A stretch of 64,000 nucleotides of DNA from Roseiarcus sp963783175 (GCA_963783175.1 CAWANG010000038.1:1-64000), one strand, 5' to 3'. Positions 1 to 9,787 are shown, counted from the first letter of the stretch. The notes: generated by a model not told the origin, from the letters alone. Program-made: numbers and translations.

Positions 1-1339
1 CGGCGATCTTCGGCCCGACGCCGGGCAGAAGCTGGGCGACGCGAAAGCCCGCGACCCGGTCGCGCGGGTTCTCGGCGAAGCGCAGGAGCGCCACCGCGTC
101 TTTCACATGCGCGGCGTCGAGAAACTTCAAGCCGCCGTATTTGACGAACGGCACGTTGCGGCGAGTGAGCTCGAGCTCGAGCGCGGCGCTGTGGTGGGAG
201 GCGCGAAAGAGCACCGCCTGGCTTTTAAGCAAAGCGCCCGCCTCGCAATTCGCGAGCACACGGGTCGCAACGAAGCGGGCCTGATCGGCGTCGTCGGCGA
301 CGGTGACGAGCAGCGGAAGCGCGCCCGCCGGCCGGTCGGTCCAAAGGGTCTTCGCGAAGCGCTCGGGCGCGAGCGCGATGACGGCGTTGGCGGCCGCAAG
401 GACGGCGCCGCTCGAGCGGTAGTTGCGCTCGAGCGTCACCACGAGCGCAGGCGGATCGAAGGCGCGGGGAAAATCGAGAATGTTGCGCACGGTCGCGGCA
501 CGGAACGAATAGATCGCCTGCGCGTCGTCGCCCACGACCGTAAGGCCCTGCCCTTGCGGCCTTAAGCGCAGCACGATTTCGCCCTGGAGGGCGTTGGTGT
601 CCTGGTACTCGTCGACCAGCAGATGATCGAAGCGCGCGGCGATCTCCGCCGCAATCGTGGGCTCCACGAGCATCTGCGCGAAATAAAGCAGGAGGTCGTC
701 GTAATCGAGCACGTTCTGCCGCTGCTTCATCTCGACATAAGCCGCAAACAGCGCGCGCAGCGGCGCCTCGTGCGCCGCGACCCATGGAAACCATTTGTCG
801 AGAATGGCCTTGAGGTCGCCGCGGGCGTTGACGACGCGCGAATAGATGGCGAGGCACGTCCCCTTGGTCGGAAAGCGCTCTTTCGTGTCGCCGTGGCCGC
901 CTTCGTGCCGCGCCCAGTTCATGAGGTCGGCCGAATCCTCGCGGTCGTGGATGGTGAACTGCGGATCGAGGCCGAGCCGGAGCGCATATTCGCGCAAGAG
1001 CCGGGCGCCGATCGCGTGGAACGTGCCCGCATAGGCCGGCGTCGCCGCGGCGGCCGCCTCGGGCGCGAGACGTCTGGCCAAAAGCCGCTCGACCCGCCGG
1101 GCAAGCTCCGCCGCCGCGCGGCGCGAGAAGGTGGCGAGCATGATGCGCTTGGGATCGGCGCCGGCGAGGATGAGCGCGGCCACCCGATGCGCCAGCATCG
1201 CCGTCTTCCCCGAGCCCGCGCCGGCGACGACGAGCAATGGCCCGAAACCGTGCGGACTGCCGATCCCGTGCTCGACGGCGAGCTGCTGCTCGGGATTGAG
1301 CTCAACCACCGGGCTCGAGCGAATCAGGGCGAGCGACAT
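1..1339 (-). CDS. UvrD/PcrA-family ATP-dependent DNA helicase (3' part outside window)
   Basis: This is the N-terminal ~446 residues of a superfamily 1A helicase that unwinds DNA in repair or replication restart. The Q-motif region (LNPEQQLAVEHG) is followed by a Walker A (AGAGSGKT, near residue 45), the Walker B/helicase II box (LLVDEYQDTN), and motif III/IV features (VVGDDAQAIYSFR, then LERNYRS). The ATG at 1339 was chosen because it lies just upstream of the Q-motif. The frame stays open to the window edge, so the C-terminal 2B domain and the end of the protein are not seen. It is divergent from the reductase gene at 1544. UvrD, PcrA and Rep cannot be told apart from this half. Confidence 0.9.
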   Translation of the reverse strand, partial: MSLALIRSSPVVELNPEQQLAVEHGIGSPHGFGPLLVVAGAGSGKTAMLAHRVAALILAGADPKRIMLATFSRRAAAELARRVERLLARRLAPEAAAAATPAYAGTFHAIGARLLREYALRLGLDPQFTIHDREDSADLMNWARHEGGHGDTKERFPTKGTCLAIYSRVVNARGDLKAILDKWFPWVAAHEAPLRALFAAYVEMKQRQNVLDYDDLLLYFAQMLVEPTIAAEIAARFDHLLVDEYQDTNALQGEIVLRLRPQGQGLTVVGDDAQAIYSFRAATVRNILDFPRAFDPPALVVTLERNYRSSGAVLAAANAVIALAPERFAKTLWTDRPAGALPLLVTVADDADQARFVATRVLANCEAGALLKSQAVLFRASHHSAALELELTRRNVPFVKYGGLKFLDAAHVKDAVALLRFAENPRDRVAGFRVAQLLPGVGPKIA

Positions 1340-1543
1340 AAGCGCAACGCAATCATGTTTCGCGCTTCGTTCGCAAGGGCTGCGGACGGCTACCGGACTG
1401 CGCTGCTGGGCGCGGCGTCGCTCCCGAACGACTTTAAGGGCGGGGACTCACGAGCTCCAACCATATCCGAAGACTGAATTTGACTTAGCTTGATGTCCAC
1501 GAAACAGGTGACCGGCCCGGAACCTGTGCGGAGGTGTGAAGGC

Positions 1544-2098
1544 ATGGGAAAGCTCATCTTCGGAATGTCACAGTCCCTCGACGGTTACGTCGACGGCGTG
1601 GACGGCGGGCTGCAATTGCCGCTCCATCAGCCGCCCGACGCCGCGCTCTTTCGTCACTTCACCGACCAGGTTCGCGGCCTGGCCGGCTGTCTATACGGTC
1701 GCCGCATCTATGAGGTGATGCGCTACTGGAACGAGGATCGGCCGGAGTGGGGCGCGCTCGAGCGCGACTTCGCGGCGGCGTGGCGGGCGCGGCCGAAATG
1801 GGTCGCGTCTCGTTCCTCGAAGTCGGTCGGCGCGAACGCCACGCTTGTCGGAGACAACGTCGAGGCTTTCGTGCGCGGGCTGAAGGCGAAAGTCGAGGGC
1901 GACATCGAAGTCGCCGGCCCCGATCTGGCGGGAAGTCTCACCGACCTCAGTCTTATCGACGAGTATCGTCTCTACTTCCGCCCGTTTGTGCTTGGCCGCG
2001 GCAAGCCGTACTTCGCCGGGGCCCGACCGCCGCTCCGCCTGGTCGCAACCGAACTCGTTGGCGAAGATACGGTCAGGTTGACATACGTCCCTACCTGA
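1544..2098 (+). CDS. Dihydrofolate reductase-like protein (RibD C-terminal domain family)
   Basis: A 184-residue single-domain protein of the RibD_C/DHFR-like fold, which binds NAD(P)H. The opening strand LIFGMSQSLDGYVDG, the YGRRIYEVM helix and the later DIEVAGPDLAGSL stretch with FRPFVLGRGKPYF are typical of the small stand-alone 'dihydrofolate reductase family' proteins. The substrate of these proteins is usually unknown; they are not true folate DHFRs. The ATG at 1544 is preferred over an upstream in-frame ATG at 1490 because GGAGG sits at 1530-1534, nine bases before it, and the family begins there. It is divergent from the helicase gene and followed by a non-coding stretch. Confidence 0.85.
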   Translation: MGKLIFGMSQSLDGYVDGVDGGLQLPLHQPPDAALFRHFTDQVRGLAGCLYGRRIYEVMRYWNEDRPEWGALERDFAAAWRARPKWVASRSSKSVGANATLVGDNVEAFVRGLKAKVEGDIEVAGPDLAGSLTDLSLIDEYRLYFRPFVLGRGKPYFAGARPPLRLVATELVGEDTVRLTYVPT

Positions 2099-2204
2099 TT
2101 GTTGCTCCCTCTTTCGCGGCTTTCCCTGGCCAAGGCCAAGCTGGCTAGCGTCGACATTGCGACCTGCTGCTCCAGAACGACCCGATCGTGTCCGCTTTCA
2201 AGTT

Positions 2205-2420
2205 ATACTGTTGAAAAACTCGGAAATTGAGCAACGGCGGAAATCGCGCTTTCGCACGCGTCGCATCATCTCGGCCGATAGTCCTTACGGCAGGGCATAT
2301 GGGAGGGTCGCTGGCGGCAAAGCGGGTCGGTCCGCCGAGCCCCTAAGGAATTTTTCATCGAGGCTGCCGGCGGTCTCCTGAATTGTGATCGACGCCAAAA
2401 ATCGAGTTTTTCAACACTAT
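2205..2420. mobile_element. MITE-like inverted-repeat element, about 216 bp, no transposase
   Basis: The 14-mer TGTTGAAAAACTCG at 2209-2222 is repeated exactly in inverse at 2403-2416, and the match extends to 18 positions with one mismatch (2205-2222 against 2403-2420). The six bases TCAAGT occur just outside both ends (2198-2203 and 2420-2425) and may be a target duplication, though the ends do not align perfectly. The interior has no convincing gene. Termini starting with TGTTGAAAAACTC recall those of some DDE-transposase insertion sequences, but that is from memory. Together with its flanks it fills the 430-base gap 2099-2529; nothing else was seen there. Confidence 0.55.
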
Positions 2421-2529
2421 CAAGTCAGAGCGGACGTTTGAATGTCCGCTTGGCTCAACCCCGACAGAGTCCGGTCCTGGCCGTTGGAGCCCTTACGGGA
2501 TGGCCGGCGAAAGTTAGTGAGCTCACGAT

Positions 2530-5500
2530 TTAGCTCGCTAAAGCCAATGGCGGAGCGACGCGCGTGTCGCCGTCGCTGTGAACGGCATAGAGGAGACCGA
2601 GTGGATTGCCGTGCTGCTCAAGAAACTCTCTCCGCAGCGCCAGGAACGCCTCGCCCAGCGTCTCGCCCTTGAGGAAATGCTCGAAGAAGAAACGCTTGGC
2701 CCATTCCGCCGCGAACAGAGCCGGCGTCTTGCACTCGGTCCCGATCACCCCTCTCGCGCCCTTGGCCATGAAATAGGGCACGAATCCATCATAGAAGGCG
2801 GGAGACATTTCCGCGGACTCGCAGGCGTTGATGAAGACGAGCGGACTGTTCCGAAGCTGCGCGGTGGTTGGCGCGTCGAGGTTGAGATCGCCGAGGGTGA
2901 CGCTGCCGTCGCTGAGGACGAGGCTTGCAGAGTCAGGTCCTCCCGAGGAAGCGAGGTCGGCCGACTTCGCATGGCAATAGAAATAGAGGATCTGGTCTTC
3001 GGCGCTCCCGGAGGCCAATGCCTTCACCAGCTCGGCCTTGGTCGTGCGCGAGATAACTCGCACGCTGCCGAGCTTGTTCGCGTCGCCCCAATACGTCTCT
3101 TGCTGGGCCACAAGATTGACGCGCATTTGCTCGTCAATCCCACGGTTCACGTTCACGCTGAGGGCAAGCTTTGGCTGGTCGCTGGGGATCTCCGGGGCGG
3201 AGACGACGAGCGTGTTCTGCAGCGGGATCATTTCGATCACATGCCGCATGCCGAGGAAGTTGTCCCAATCCAGCTTGGCGCCCTCGCTGGCGTCGCCGAA
3301 ATAGAGCATGCCCCAGGGAATGGGCGCGCTGGCCGTCACAATCTGAACTTTGAGCTTTGGGGTTTCGCTCGCCATCTTTCGCAAAAACTCGCCGACCCTG
3401 TTGGCGTCGGCGGCCGCCGATGGACCCCAGAACAGCCTTCTGAACAGCGTCGCTCCGGCGCGCGCCATTGTCCTCAAAGCGAATTGCCGAGCGGCGTCGG
3501 GAATCTTGATGTCTGACTGAAAAGCATACTTTCCGTCGGCGTCTCTCCACATGACGACTTTCATGAGTTCATCGCGCGCGACGTCGACCGCCTTCGCCAG
3601 TTCAGCCGGCAGAATCGGCAGGCGCGCGTATGCCGCCACGGAGCCGCGAACAATGACTTCATACCCGCCGACGCCGGGCAAAATCGTCAGTCCGATGTCC
3701 CGGGGCTGAACGACCGCGACGGCGGACAAGGGGCGGCCCAAAGCCTCGATCTCGACCTCGGAAGACCCGGCCGCGCCAACGTCGAAACTCAGCTCCATCT
3801 GCTGGATGAAGTTGCCTTCGAGATGAATCGTCGCCGTCATTTTCGAGGCCCCATTGTGACGTGGAGTGATCTTGAACGAGGCGTTGCGGGTCGATTTTCC
3901 CGCGCGGGGAACCGTCAGCGAATCCGCGCTCTTGTCGATAGCGAAATCGGCGCTGTCCAGCTGAACCGTCAGGGTCGCCTCCTCTGCGCCGGGCGCAAAG
4001 ATCTGGCTGTCGTCGAGCGCGGCGCCGACGGCGGCGTCGCGCTGTTCGGTATCGACATCGAATGTCAGGTTGTATCGATTTCCCGCTCTGAGCGACTTGC
4101 CGCGCGGATGACCTTCGACTTCGGCGTTGATCCAACGGCGCTGATCCGGCCGCTGTGCGGGCGATTGCGGCCCCTCGACCTGCTTTGCTCCCGACGATGC
4201 GGGCGCGCCGCCCGCCTCAACGTCTTGCCTCTGCACCTGCGCGTTTGGCTGCTGTTGTTGGTAGCGCTGACCCTCACCGCCTTGGCGCCGTTGCTGCTGC
4301 TGCTGTTGTTGATAGGCCTGACCATCACTTCCCTGCTGTTGCTGTTGCTGGTAGCGCTGACCCTCACCGCCTTGGCGCCGTTGCTGCTGCTGCTGTTGTT
4401 GATAGGCCTGACCATCACTTCCCTGCTGTTGCTGTTGCTGGTAGCGCTGACCCTCACCGCCTTGTTGCCGCTGCTGCTGCTGTTGTTGTTGATAGGCCTG
4501 ACCGTCGCTTCCCTGCTGTTGCTGTTGCTGGTAGCGCTGACCCTCACCGCCTTGTTGCCGCTGCTGCTGCTGTTGTTGTTGATAGGCCTGACCGTCACTT
4601 CCCTGTTGTTGCTGTTGCTGGTAGCGCTGACCCTCACCCCCCTTGTCTCGCTGCTGGAGTCCTTGCTGCCGGTATACGTTCGAAGCAGCGTGCTTCTTGG
4701 TGCCGCTCTTTTTAGGTCGCTCCCTGCGACCTCGGTCAGGTGAGTCGGCGCCGAGTAGGCCGCCGCTGTCGCTTACAGCCGGGGATGGCATGGTCGACAA
4801 CCCAACGCGCGCAGCCTCCCAGAACGCATGGGCGACCTCGGGATGAGCGATATCGCTGTGCGCGCCGGACGCTCCGCCGCCATTCTTGATGACGTCGCTC
4901 GCTTCGATGTTGTAGACGCGTCCCACTTCGAAATCGTACGATGAAGTGACAGGGAGTATCGTACGGTCCTGCGCGCCGCCGACGGCTTGAATGCCGAACG
5001 CGCCAAGGCCGCCGTAGGGCGGATAGTCCTCGGCCCCGAGTACGATCTGTCTGGCCGACCCGGCGCCAAGCGGATAAAAAAAGCCAACCGCCCGGTCGAA
5101 CCGGGAACGGGTCGTCACGATCGGTCCGCTCACAAGCCGGTCCGCAGCGATGCGTTTGAAGTACCCGGCTGTTCCGGGCGCGTAGGGGATGTCGCTGGTG
5201 TAGGCCCAGATGGATAGCGCGCCCTGGACGAGGAAAAGCGTGTCGACGGGCTTTGGCAGCGGCTCGGCGTCCGACGCGCCCGCGACGGACGCTGACACGA
5301 CAATACAGCCAAAGCTGTGGCCCATGAGATGAAACTTCGCGGTCGGCGCGGCGAACATCATCGCGCGCAGCAGCTTGTGGCCCGCGATCTCGCCAAGCTG
5401 CCGCGCGCGGTCCTTCATCTTCCAGAACGAGAGCTGGCGAAGGGGCGTGAGGACGATCTCCTTCAAGCGATCGCCGACGCCGAGCACTCCCGGGGTCGCG

Positions 5501-6134
5501 GCCGGGTCGCCATCAGCGGCGTCCTTTACCATCCTCTCCGGATCGAACGCTTCCTGATCGGCGCCCGGGACGCCCCGACGCCGTGTGAAGCAAGCCCCGA
5601 TTCTGCGAACAAGGTCGAGTATGCTTCCCGGACATCTTGCGGGAGCGGACCGGACCCCGAGCCGAGCCTGGCGGCCTCGAGAATTGTGCGAATGGCGGCT
5701 CGCGCCGGCGGCGTATCGGCGATGCGCGAGGCATAGGCTCCAACGTCGGCGTCGATCGACCCAGTCGGGTCTTCGGCCGAAAGCAGGCCGGAAGCGGCGG
5801 GAATGGTTTCGTCGCCCCAAGGCAGGCTCGGCCAATGCAGGCCGACGATCTCGGGTTCGAAGCCGGCGCGCGCTCGCGCCGCTTCGAGGTCCTGTTTCGA
5901 CGCCGCCATCGCGCCGATCCACGCGTCATACTGCGCAATCGCCGCCGGGATGTCGCCCTGCCACCCGTGACTAATCAAGAAGACGTCGGAGACAGGAGCA
6001 TGGGAATCGGAAAGACGCGTTAAGATCGTTTCACTGAGCAGAGTGCCGTCCAGTTCTTGGCGCTCTTGGCCGTTTTCATCGAACACAATTAGATTATACT
6101 CAATTTCAGGGGCGCCAAATTTGCGTATAGGCAT
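2530..6134 (-). CDS. Alpha/beta-hydrolase - Gln-rich repeat - CHAT caspase-like protease fusion, one frame break near 5550-5575
   Basis: Read with one frame correction this is a ~1,200-residue protein. Residues 1-400 form a serine-hydrolase (lipase-like) domain: a FLISHGWQGD oxyanion-type segment near residue 55 and the nucleophile elbow GHSFG near residue 271. Residues ~495-630 are a Gln-rich 30-residue tandem repeat. A beta-strand-rich region follows, and the last ~250 residues are a CHAT (caspase-HetF) domain with the expected dyad: His in FYCHAKS (~1055) and Cys in INACESA (~1103). The start at 6134 has a GGGAGG site six bases upstream. The N-terminal frame runs to a stop at 5526, while the correct downstream frame is open from 5922 to the TAA at 2530; sense switches between frames near 5550-5575, consistent with one lost base. 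It has no operon partner. The substrate is unknown; CHAT proteases often act in stress, death or defence circuits. Confidence 0.8.
4250..4650 (-). repeat. In-frame 90-bp tandem repeat (about 4.3 copies) encoding Gln-rich 30-mers
   Basis: The same 10-mer (GTAGCGCTGA on the + strand) recurs at 4261, 4351, 4441, 4531 and 4621, giving an exact 90-bp period. On the minus strand each unit encodes a 30-residue block with two Gln runs separated by GSDGQAY and QGGEGQRY motifs. Copies differ at only a few third positions, so expansion by recombination or slippage is recent or the array is being homogenised. It sits between the hydrolase and CHAT halves and probably acts as a flexible or self-associating linker. 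Confidence 0.95.
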
Positions 6135-6350
6135 GTTAACCTCCCCACTGTTTGTTCACCGAAGAATTGTCACCAGTTTTACCCTGACTTCCATTCGGCG
6201 CCTTGGAGCGCTCGTCCGGCGATGGCCCGCGCCGGCGACAACGAAAGCACTCTACAACATCAGCGATCATCTCGAACGTCGGCGCAAGGCGATCATGCCT
6301 GGCGGTACTGATTTGCAAAAGCGACGCCGCTCGCCGAATTCCGGGATTGA

Positions 6351-7298
6351 TCAGGCCGTCAGCACGACGCGCAGGCCATCCTCGCCGGCGCTCCACGCCT
6401 CGGCAACCTCGGAGAACGGGCGGCGCGCGACATTCATGTCGATCTCGCCCTTCGCCGCGCGAGTCAAAATATCGACGACGAACGTCCGCATCTCGTCGCC
6501 GACGGGATAGTTGCCGGTGCCGCTGCCGAAGATTTGAAGCCGCGCGCCGCGAAGCGCGCCGCCGTCGAGCGAAATCTTCGGGCCGCCCATTGCGCCCACC
6601 TCGACCAGGCGAATCTCGCCGCCGCCGGCCGGCGCGACGTCCGATCGGACCAGCTGCTCGATGAGCGCTTCGGTGACGGCGCCCCAGACGAAATCGATGA
6701 TCACGTCGACGCCGCGGGCGACTTCGGCGGCGAACGCCGCTTTCAGCTCCGGCGCGGCCAGCTTGAGATCAATGGTCGCGTCAGCGCCAAGGGCATTGAG
6801 CGCCTCCTGCCTGCGGCCGGCTGCGATCACTCTCCCGGCGCCCAGGAGCCGCGCCGCGCGCACCGTCATGCGCCCCGAGGCGCCGGTTGCGCCGAGAACC
6901 ATCACCGTCTCGCCGGGCTTCAGGCGGGCGCGCCTCAGCGGCAGAAAAGAGGCCTCCGCCGCATTGACGACTGCCGCAGCGAGCGCGTCGTCGAGCCCGT
7001 CCGGCAACGAAACGGTCCAGGCCGCGGGGGCGCGCTCGGCCATCGAGCCGAACGGGCGCCTGTGGACGACGAAATAGACCCGCCGGCCGTCGGCCGTGCG
7101 GCCTACGCCATCAGTTCCGCAGACGACCGGGAGCTGCTTCGGGCTGCCGTAGTGGGTCCCCCCCGCGATCAAGCGATCGAGCTGCTTGATCGCCGCAGCC
7201 TGCACTTCGACCAGCGTCTCGCCGGCTAGTGTGTCGGGGTCTTCGAACGGGCTGTAGCGCGGGGTCTCGCCCAAATGCTCGAGGATCACCGCCTTCAT
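6351..7298 (-). CDS. Zinc-independent quinone oxidoreductase-like MDR family protein
   Basis: A ~315-residue medium-chain dehydrogenase/reductase. The N-terminal GroES-like half starts KAVILEHLGETPRYSPF and the Rossmann half carries the NADPH-binding motif GATGASGRMTV near residue 140. The structural and catalytic zinc ligands of alcohol dehydrogenases are absent, which fits the quinone-oxidoreductase/enoyl-reductase branch that reduces carbonyl or alkene groups with NADPH. ATG 7298 was chosen over the longer form (7346) because the family begins at MKAV and a GAGG lies seven bases upstream. It is divergent from the VIT transporter gene. The substrate cannot be assigned. Confidence 0.85.
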   Translation of the reverse strand: MKAVILEHLGETPRYSPFEDPDTLAGETLVEVQAAAIKQLDRLIAGGTHYGSPKQLPVVCGTDGVGRTADGRRVYFVVHRRPFGSMAERAPAAWTVSLPDGLDDALAAAVVNAAEASFLPLRRARLKPGETVMVLGATGASGRMTVRAARLLGAGRVIAAGRRQEALNALGADATIDLKLAAPELKAAFAAEVARGVDVIIDFVWGAVTEALIEQLVRSDVAPAGGGEIRLVEVGAMGGPKISLDGGALRGARLQIFGSGTGNYPVGDEMRTFVVDILTRAAKGEIDMNVARRPFSEVAEAWSAGEDGLRVVLTA

Positions 7299-7487
7299 GA
7301 CGACCTCGGTCATGCGATTGCGAAGGCGCTCGCTCTCGCTCGTCACGCCACCGATCAGGAATCGGCGCCGGCGTCAACCGGCGCACGAGTTCGAGTACAG
7401 CTTGCGGCAAAGCGTCGCTCTTGGCCTGGCGGTTGGCCTGACGTGACATGGTCATGATAAGCGACCTTCGGCAGGGATTTCAGAGCG

Positions 7488-8177
7488 ATGCCGGGAGCGG
7501 AATCTCATTACGTCAATCGCGCCGGCTGGCTGAGAGCCGCAGTGCTCGGCGCCAACGACGGGATCATCTCGACCTCGAGCCTCATCGTCGGGGTCGCTTC
7601 CGCGGCCGGGACGCGAAGCGATATTCTCACCGCCGCAGTCGCCGGCTGGGCGGCGGGCGCGATGGCGATGGCCGCGGGCGAATATGTTTCCGTCAGTTCG
7701 CAGGCGGACTCGGAAGCCGCGGACCTGGCGCGGGAGCAGCGTGCGCTCGCGGAATCGCCGACGGAGGAGAAGGCGGAGCTCGCCCATATCTACGAAGAAC
7801 GGGGCCTGCAGCCGAAGCTCGCGAAACGGGTGGCTAGGCAGCTCATGGCCAAGGATGCACTCGCTGCCCATGCCCGCGACGAACTCGGGTTGGCTAAGGA
7901 AGCTGGAGCGAGGCCGATCCAGGCCGCGCTCGCGTCGGCGCTTTCGTTCTCGGTCGGCGCTGCGATGCCGACGCTGGCGGCGTTTCTCGCCCCTCGAGAC
8001 GCCGTCGTGGCGGCGGTCCCTGCCGCCGCATTGATCTTTCTGTTCGCGCTTGGCGCGCTCGGCGCCCGGGCGGGCGGCGCGCCGATCATCAGGCCGGCGG
8101 TGAGAGTCGGCTTCTGGGGCGCGTTGGCGATGGCGGTGACGGCGGCTATTGGCGCTCTAATCGGCAAGGCAGTTTAG
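7488..8177 (+). CDS. VIT1/CCC1-family Fe2+/Mn2+ transporter
   Basis: A 229-residue integral membrane protein of the vacuolar-iron-transporter family, which exports or sequesters Fe2+ or Mn2+. The signature first helix (RAAVLGANDGIISTSSL) and second helix (AGAMAMAAGEYVSVSSQ) are present. They are followed by the acidic cytosolic metal-binding region (ERGLQPKLAKRVARQL) and three C-terminal hydrophobic helices. The length is standard. The gene stands alone, convergent with the ABC permease at 8196, whose end is only 18 bases away. Confidence 0.92.
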   Translation: MPGAESHYVNRAGWLRAAVLGANDGIISTSSLIVGVASAAGTRSDILTAAVAGWAAGAMAMAAGEYVSVSSQADSEAADLAREQRALAESPTEEKAELAHIYEERGLQPKLAKRVARQLMAKDALAAHARDELGLAKEAGARPIQAALASALSFSVGAAMPTLAAFLAPRDAVVAAVPAAALIFLFALGALGARAGGAPIIRPAVRVGFWGALAMAVTAAIGALIGKAV

Positions 8178-8195
8178 ACCGCGAGGAGACGCCGT

Positions 8196-8999
8196 TCAGC
8201 TCACCGTCTCGGCGCTGTAGCGGGCGATGAGGCCGGTGCGGATGACCGACCGATAGACGGCGAAGAAGAAGAGGCACGCGAGCGCGAGATAAACGAGCGC
8301 CAGGCCGCCGCCTACGGCCAGCCGATTCCAGGGCGGAGGGTTTCCAGCGACGGCCGACCGCATGCCCTCGAACACGTAGGACGGCGGCAGCAGCATCGCC
8401 ACCGCCTGCATCCATCGGGGCAGGACCGCCACCGGATAGAAGACGCCGGCGAATGGCGAGATGAGCATCGGGATCGGCCAGATCAGCCACTCCGAGGCGG
8501 GTCCGAGTCGCAGCACGAGGGCCGACGCGGCGACCCCCAACGCGATGCCGGTGAGGAACAGCACCATCAGGAACGGCGCCAGCGCAACCCCATAGACGAG
8601 AAACGAGAGGCCGAACGCGACTTGCGCGAACACGAGCATCGCGACGAGGCTCAGGAGACTGGTGGTTACCGCGACGATGAGCAGCCCCGCCAGATATTCC
8701 GACACGCGAAGCGGGGTGGCGAAGAAATTGAGGAAATTTCGCGTCCAAACGTCCTCGAACAGCGCCATCGTCAACTGCTGCATCACCCGGGTCAAAAAAT
8801 CCCACAACAAGACCGCGCCGAGCAGCGCCGGCACGAAGTTGAAGTCGGCGCGCGAGACAGAATTGAGGTAGCGGGTGAGGAAGCCCCAAAGAACGATGTC
8901 GACCGCCACGAAGACGAAAATGGGAAAGACGCGCTGCGGGCTGCCGCGATAGAGATAGAGGATGCGGAGGACAATCGCGCCGACGCGCGAGGCGTTCAT
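8196..8999 (-). CDS. ABC-2 type transporter permease
   Basis: A 267-residue inner-membrane permease with about six hydrophobic helices of the ABC-2 export type. The PxxVFPIF-like N-terminus and the LPPSYVFEGMR stretch before the last helices are typical of this group. The start at 8999 has a strong GGAGGGGGG site and overlaps the stop of the upstream ATPase gene by four bases (ATGA), so the two are translationally coupled. Together they form a two-gene exporter, probably for a small hydrophobic compound or glycolipid. The substrate is not evident. Confidence 0.88.
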   Translation of the reverse strand: MNASRVGAIVLRILYLYRGSPQRVFPIFVFVAVDIVLWGFLTRYLNSVSRADFNFVPALLGAVLLWDFLTRVMQQLTMALFEDVWTRNFLNFFATPLRVSEYLAGLLIVAVTTSLLSLVAMLVFAQVAFGLSFLVYGVALAPFLMVLFLTGIALGVAASALVLRLGPASEWLIWPIPMLISPFAGVFYPVAVLPRWMQAVAMLLPPSYVFEGMRSAVAGNPPPWNRLAVGGGLALVYLALACLFFFAVYRSVIRTGLIARYSAETVS

Positions 9000-9754
9000 G
9001 ACCCCCCTCCTGCGTGAAGTGCCTCTTGCGCGACGTTGACGAACAGGTCGTCGAGACTCGCGGCCCCATGCTCCTCGGGCAGCTTCTTCGGATCGCCTTC
9101 GAGCACGATGCGCCCGTGCGACAGGAACAGCACCCGGTCGCAAACCGCCTGGACCTCGTACATGTTGTGACTGGTCCACAGGACCCCGCAATGTCCGCTG
9201 TCGACGAACTTGGCGATGCCGGCGCGAATCTCGCGCGCGTTCGACGGATCGATCGACGCGGTCGGCTCGTCGAGCAGGAGCAGCCGCGGCAGGTTCAGCA
9301 TCGCCTTGGCGACGCTAAGCCGGGTCTGCTCGCCCGACGACAACAGCCCCGCCTTGGTCCGCCGGTAGCGGACGAGGTCGTAGACCGTAAGGAGCTGCTC
9401 GATCCGCGCCGAGAGATTGCTGACGGCGTAGAGCATGCCGAACACGCGCAGGTTCTGCTCGACGGTGAGATTGCCGGGGAGCGGCGCATAGACGGCGGCG
9501 AAGTTGGTGCTCGACAGGGCACGGCTGCGGTCGACGGCGAGGTCGACGCCCTCGATCTCGATTCGCCCATCGCTCGGCTCGAGAACGCCGAGGATCATGT
9601 TGATGGTCGTCGTCTTGCCGGCGCCGTTTGGTCCGACCAGCCCGACGATCTCGCCCGGCGCGACATGAAAGCTGATCGCGTCCACCGCCTGCAACGCGCC
9701 GAACGACTTGGCAAGGCGCTCGACGGAAAGAACGTGGGGCGACGGCCGATTCAT
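8996..9754 (-). CDS. ABC-2 exporter ATP-binding protein
   Basis: A 252-residue ATPase subunit with Walker A GPNGAGKTTT (~residue 42), signature LSSGEQTRLS, Walker B LLLLDEPTAS and the H-loop SHNM. It belongs to the CcmA/DrrA/NodI-like class that pairs with ABC-2 permeases. The signature has SSGEQ rather than the more common SGGQ. It is the first gene of the pair with the permease at 8196-8999 and overlaps it by four bases. Confidence 0.92.
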   Translation of the reverse strand: MNRPSPHVLSVERLAKSFGALQAVDAISFHVAPGEIVGLVGPNGAGKTTTINMILGVLEPSDGRIEIEGVDLAVDRSRALSSTNFAAVYAPLPGNLTVEQNLRVFGMLYAVSNLSARIEQLLTVYDLVRYRRTKAGLLSSGEQTRLSVAKAMLNLPRLLLLDEPTASIDPSNAREIRAGIAKFVDSGHCGVLWTSHNMYEVQAVCDRVLFLSHGRIVLEGDPKKLPEEHGAASLDDLFVNVAQEALHAGGGS

Positions 9755-9787
9755 TGGCCTGTCGTATCCGCCGGGCCAGCGGGCGCG

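Noticed and set aside
623..1477. Long + strand frame antisense to the helicase gene
   Set aside because: No family resemblance and low-complexity Arg/Gly composition; the minus strand has complete helicase motifs.
4250..4650. Regular 90-bp repeats as a CRISPR array
   Set aside because: Units are contiguous with no unique spacers and lie in frame within a gene.
3823..4743. Long + strand frame rich in Leu repeats, opposite the Gln-rich repeat
   Set aside because: It is the antisense of Gln (CAG/CAA) runs, which read as Leu (CTG/TTG). The sense strand has clear CHAT and hydrolase domains.
6136..6396. Small minus-strand frame between the CHAT fusion and the MDR gene
   Set aside because: It overlaps the MDR end, lacks a ribosome site and shows no recognisable sequence.
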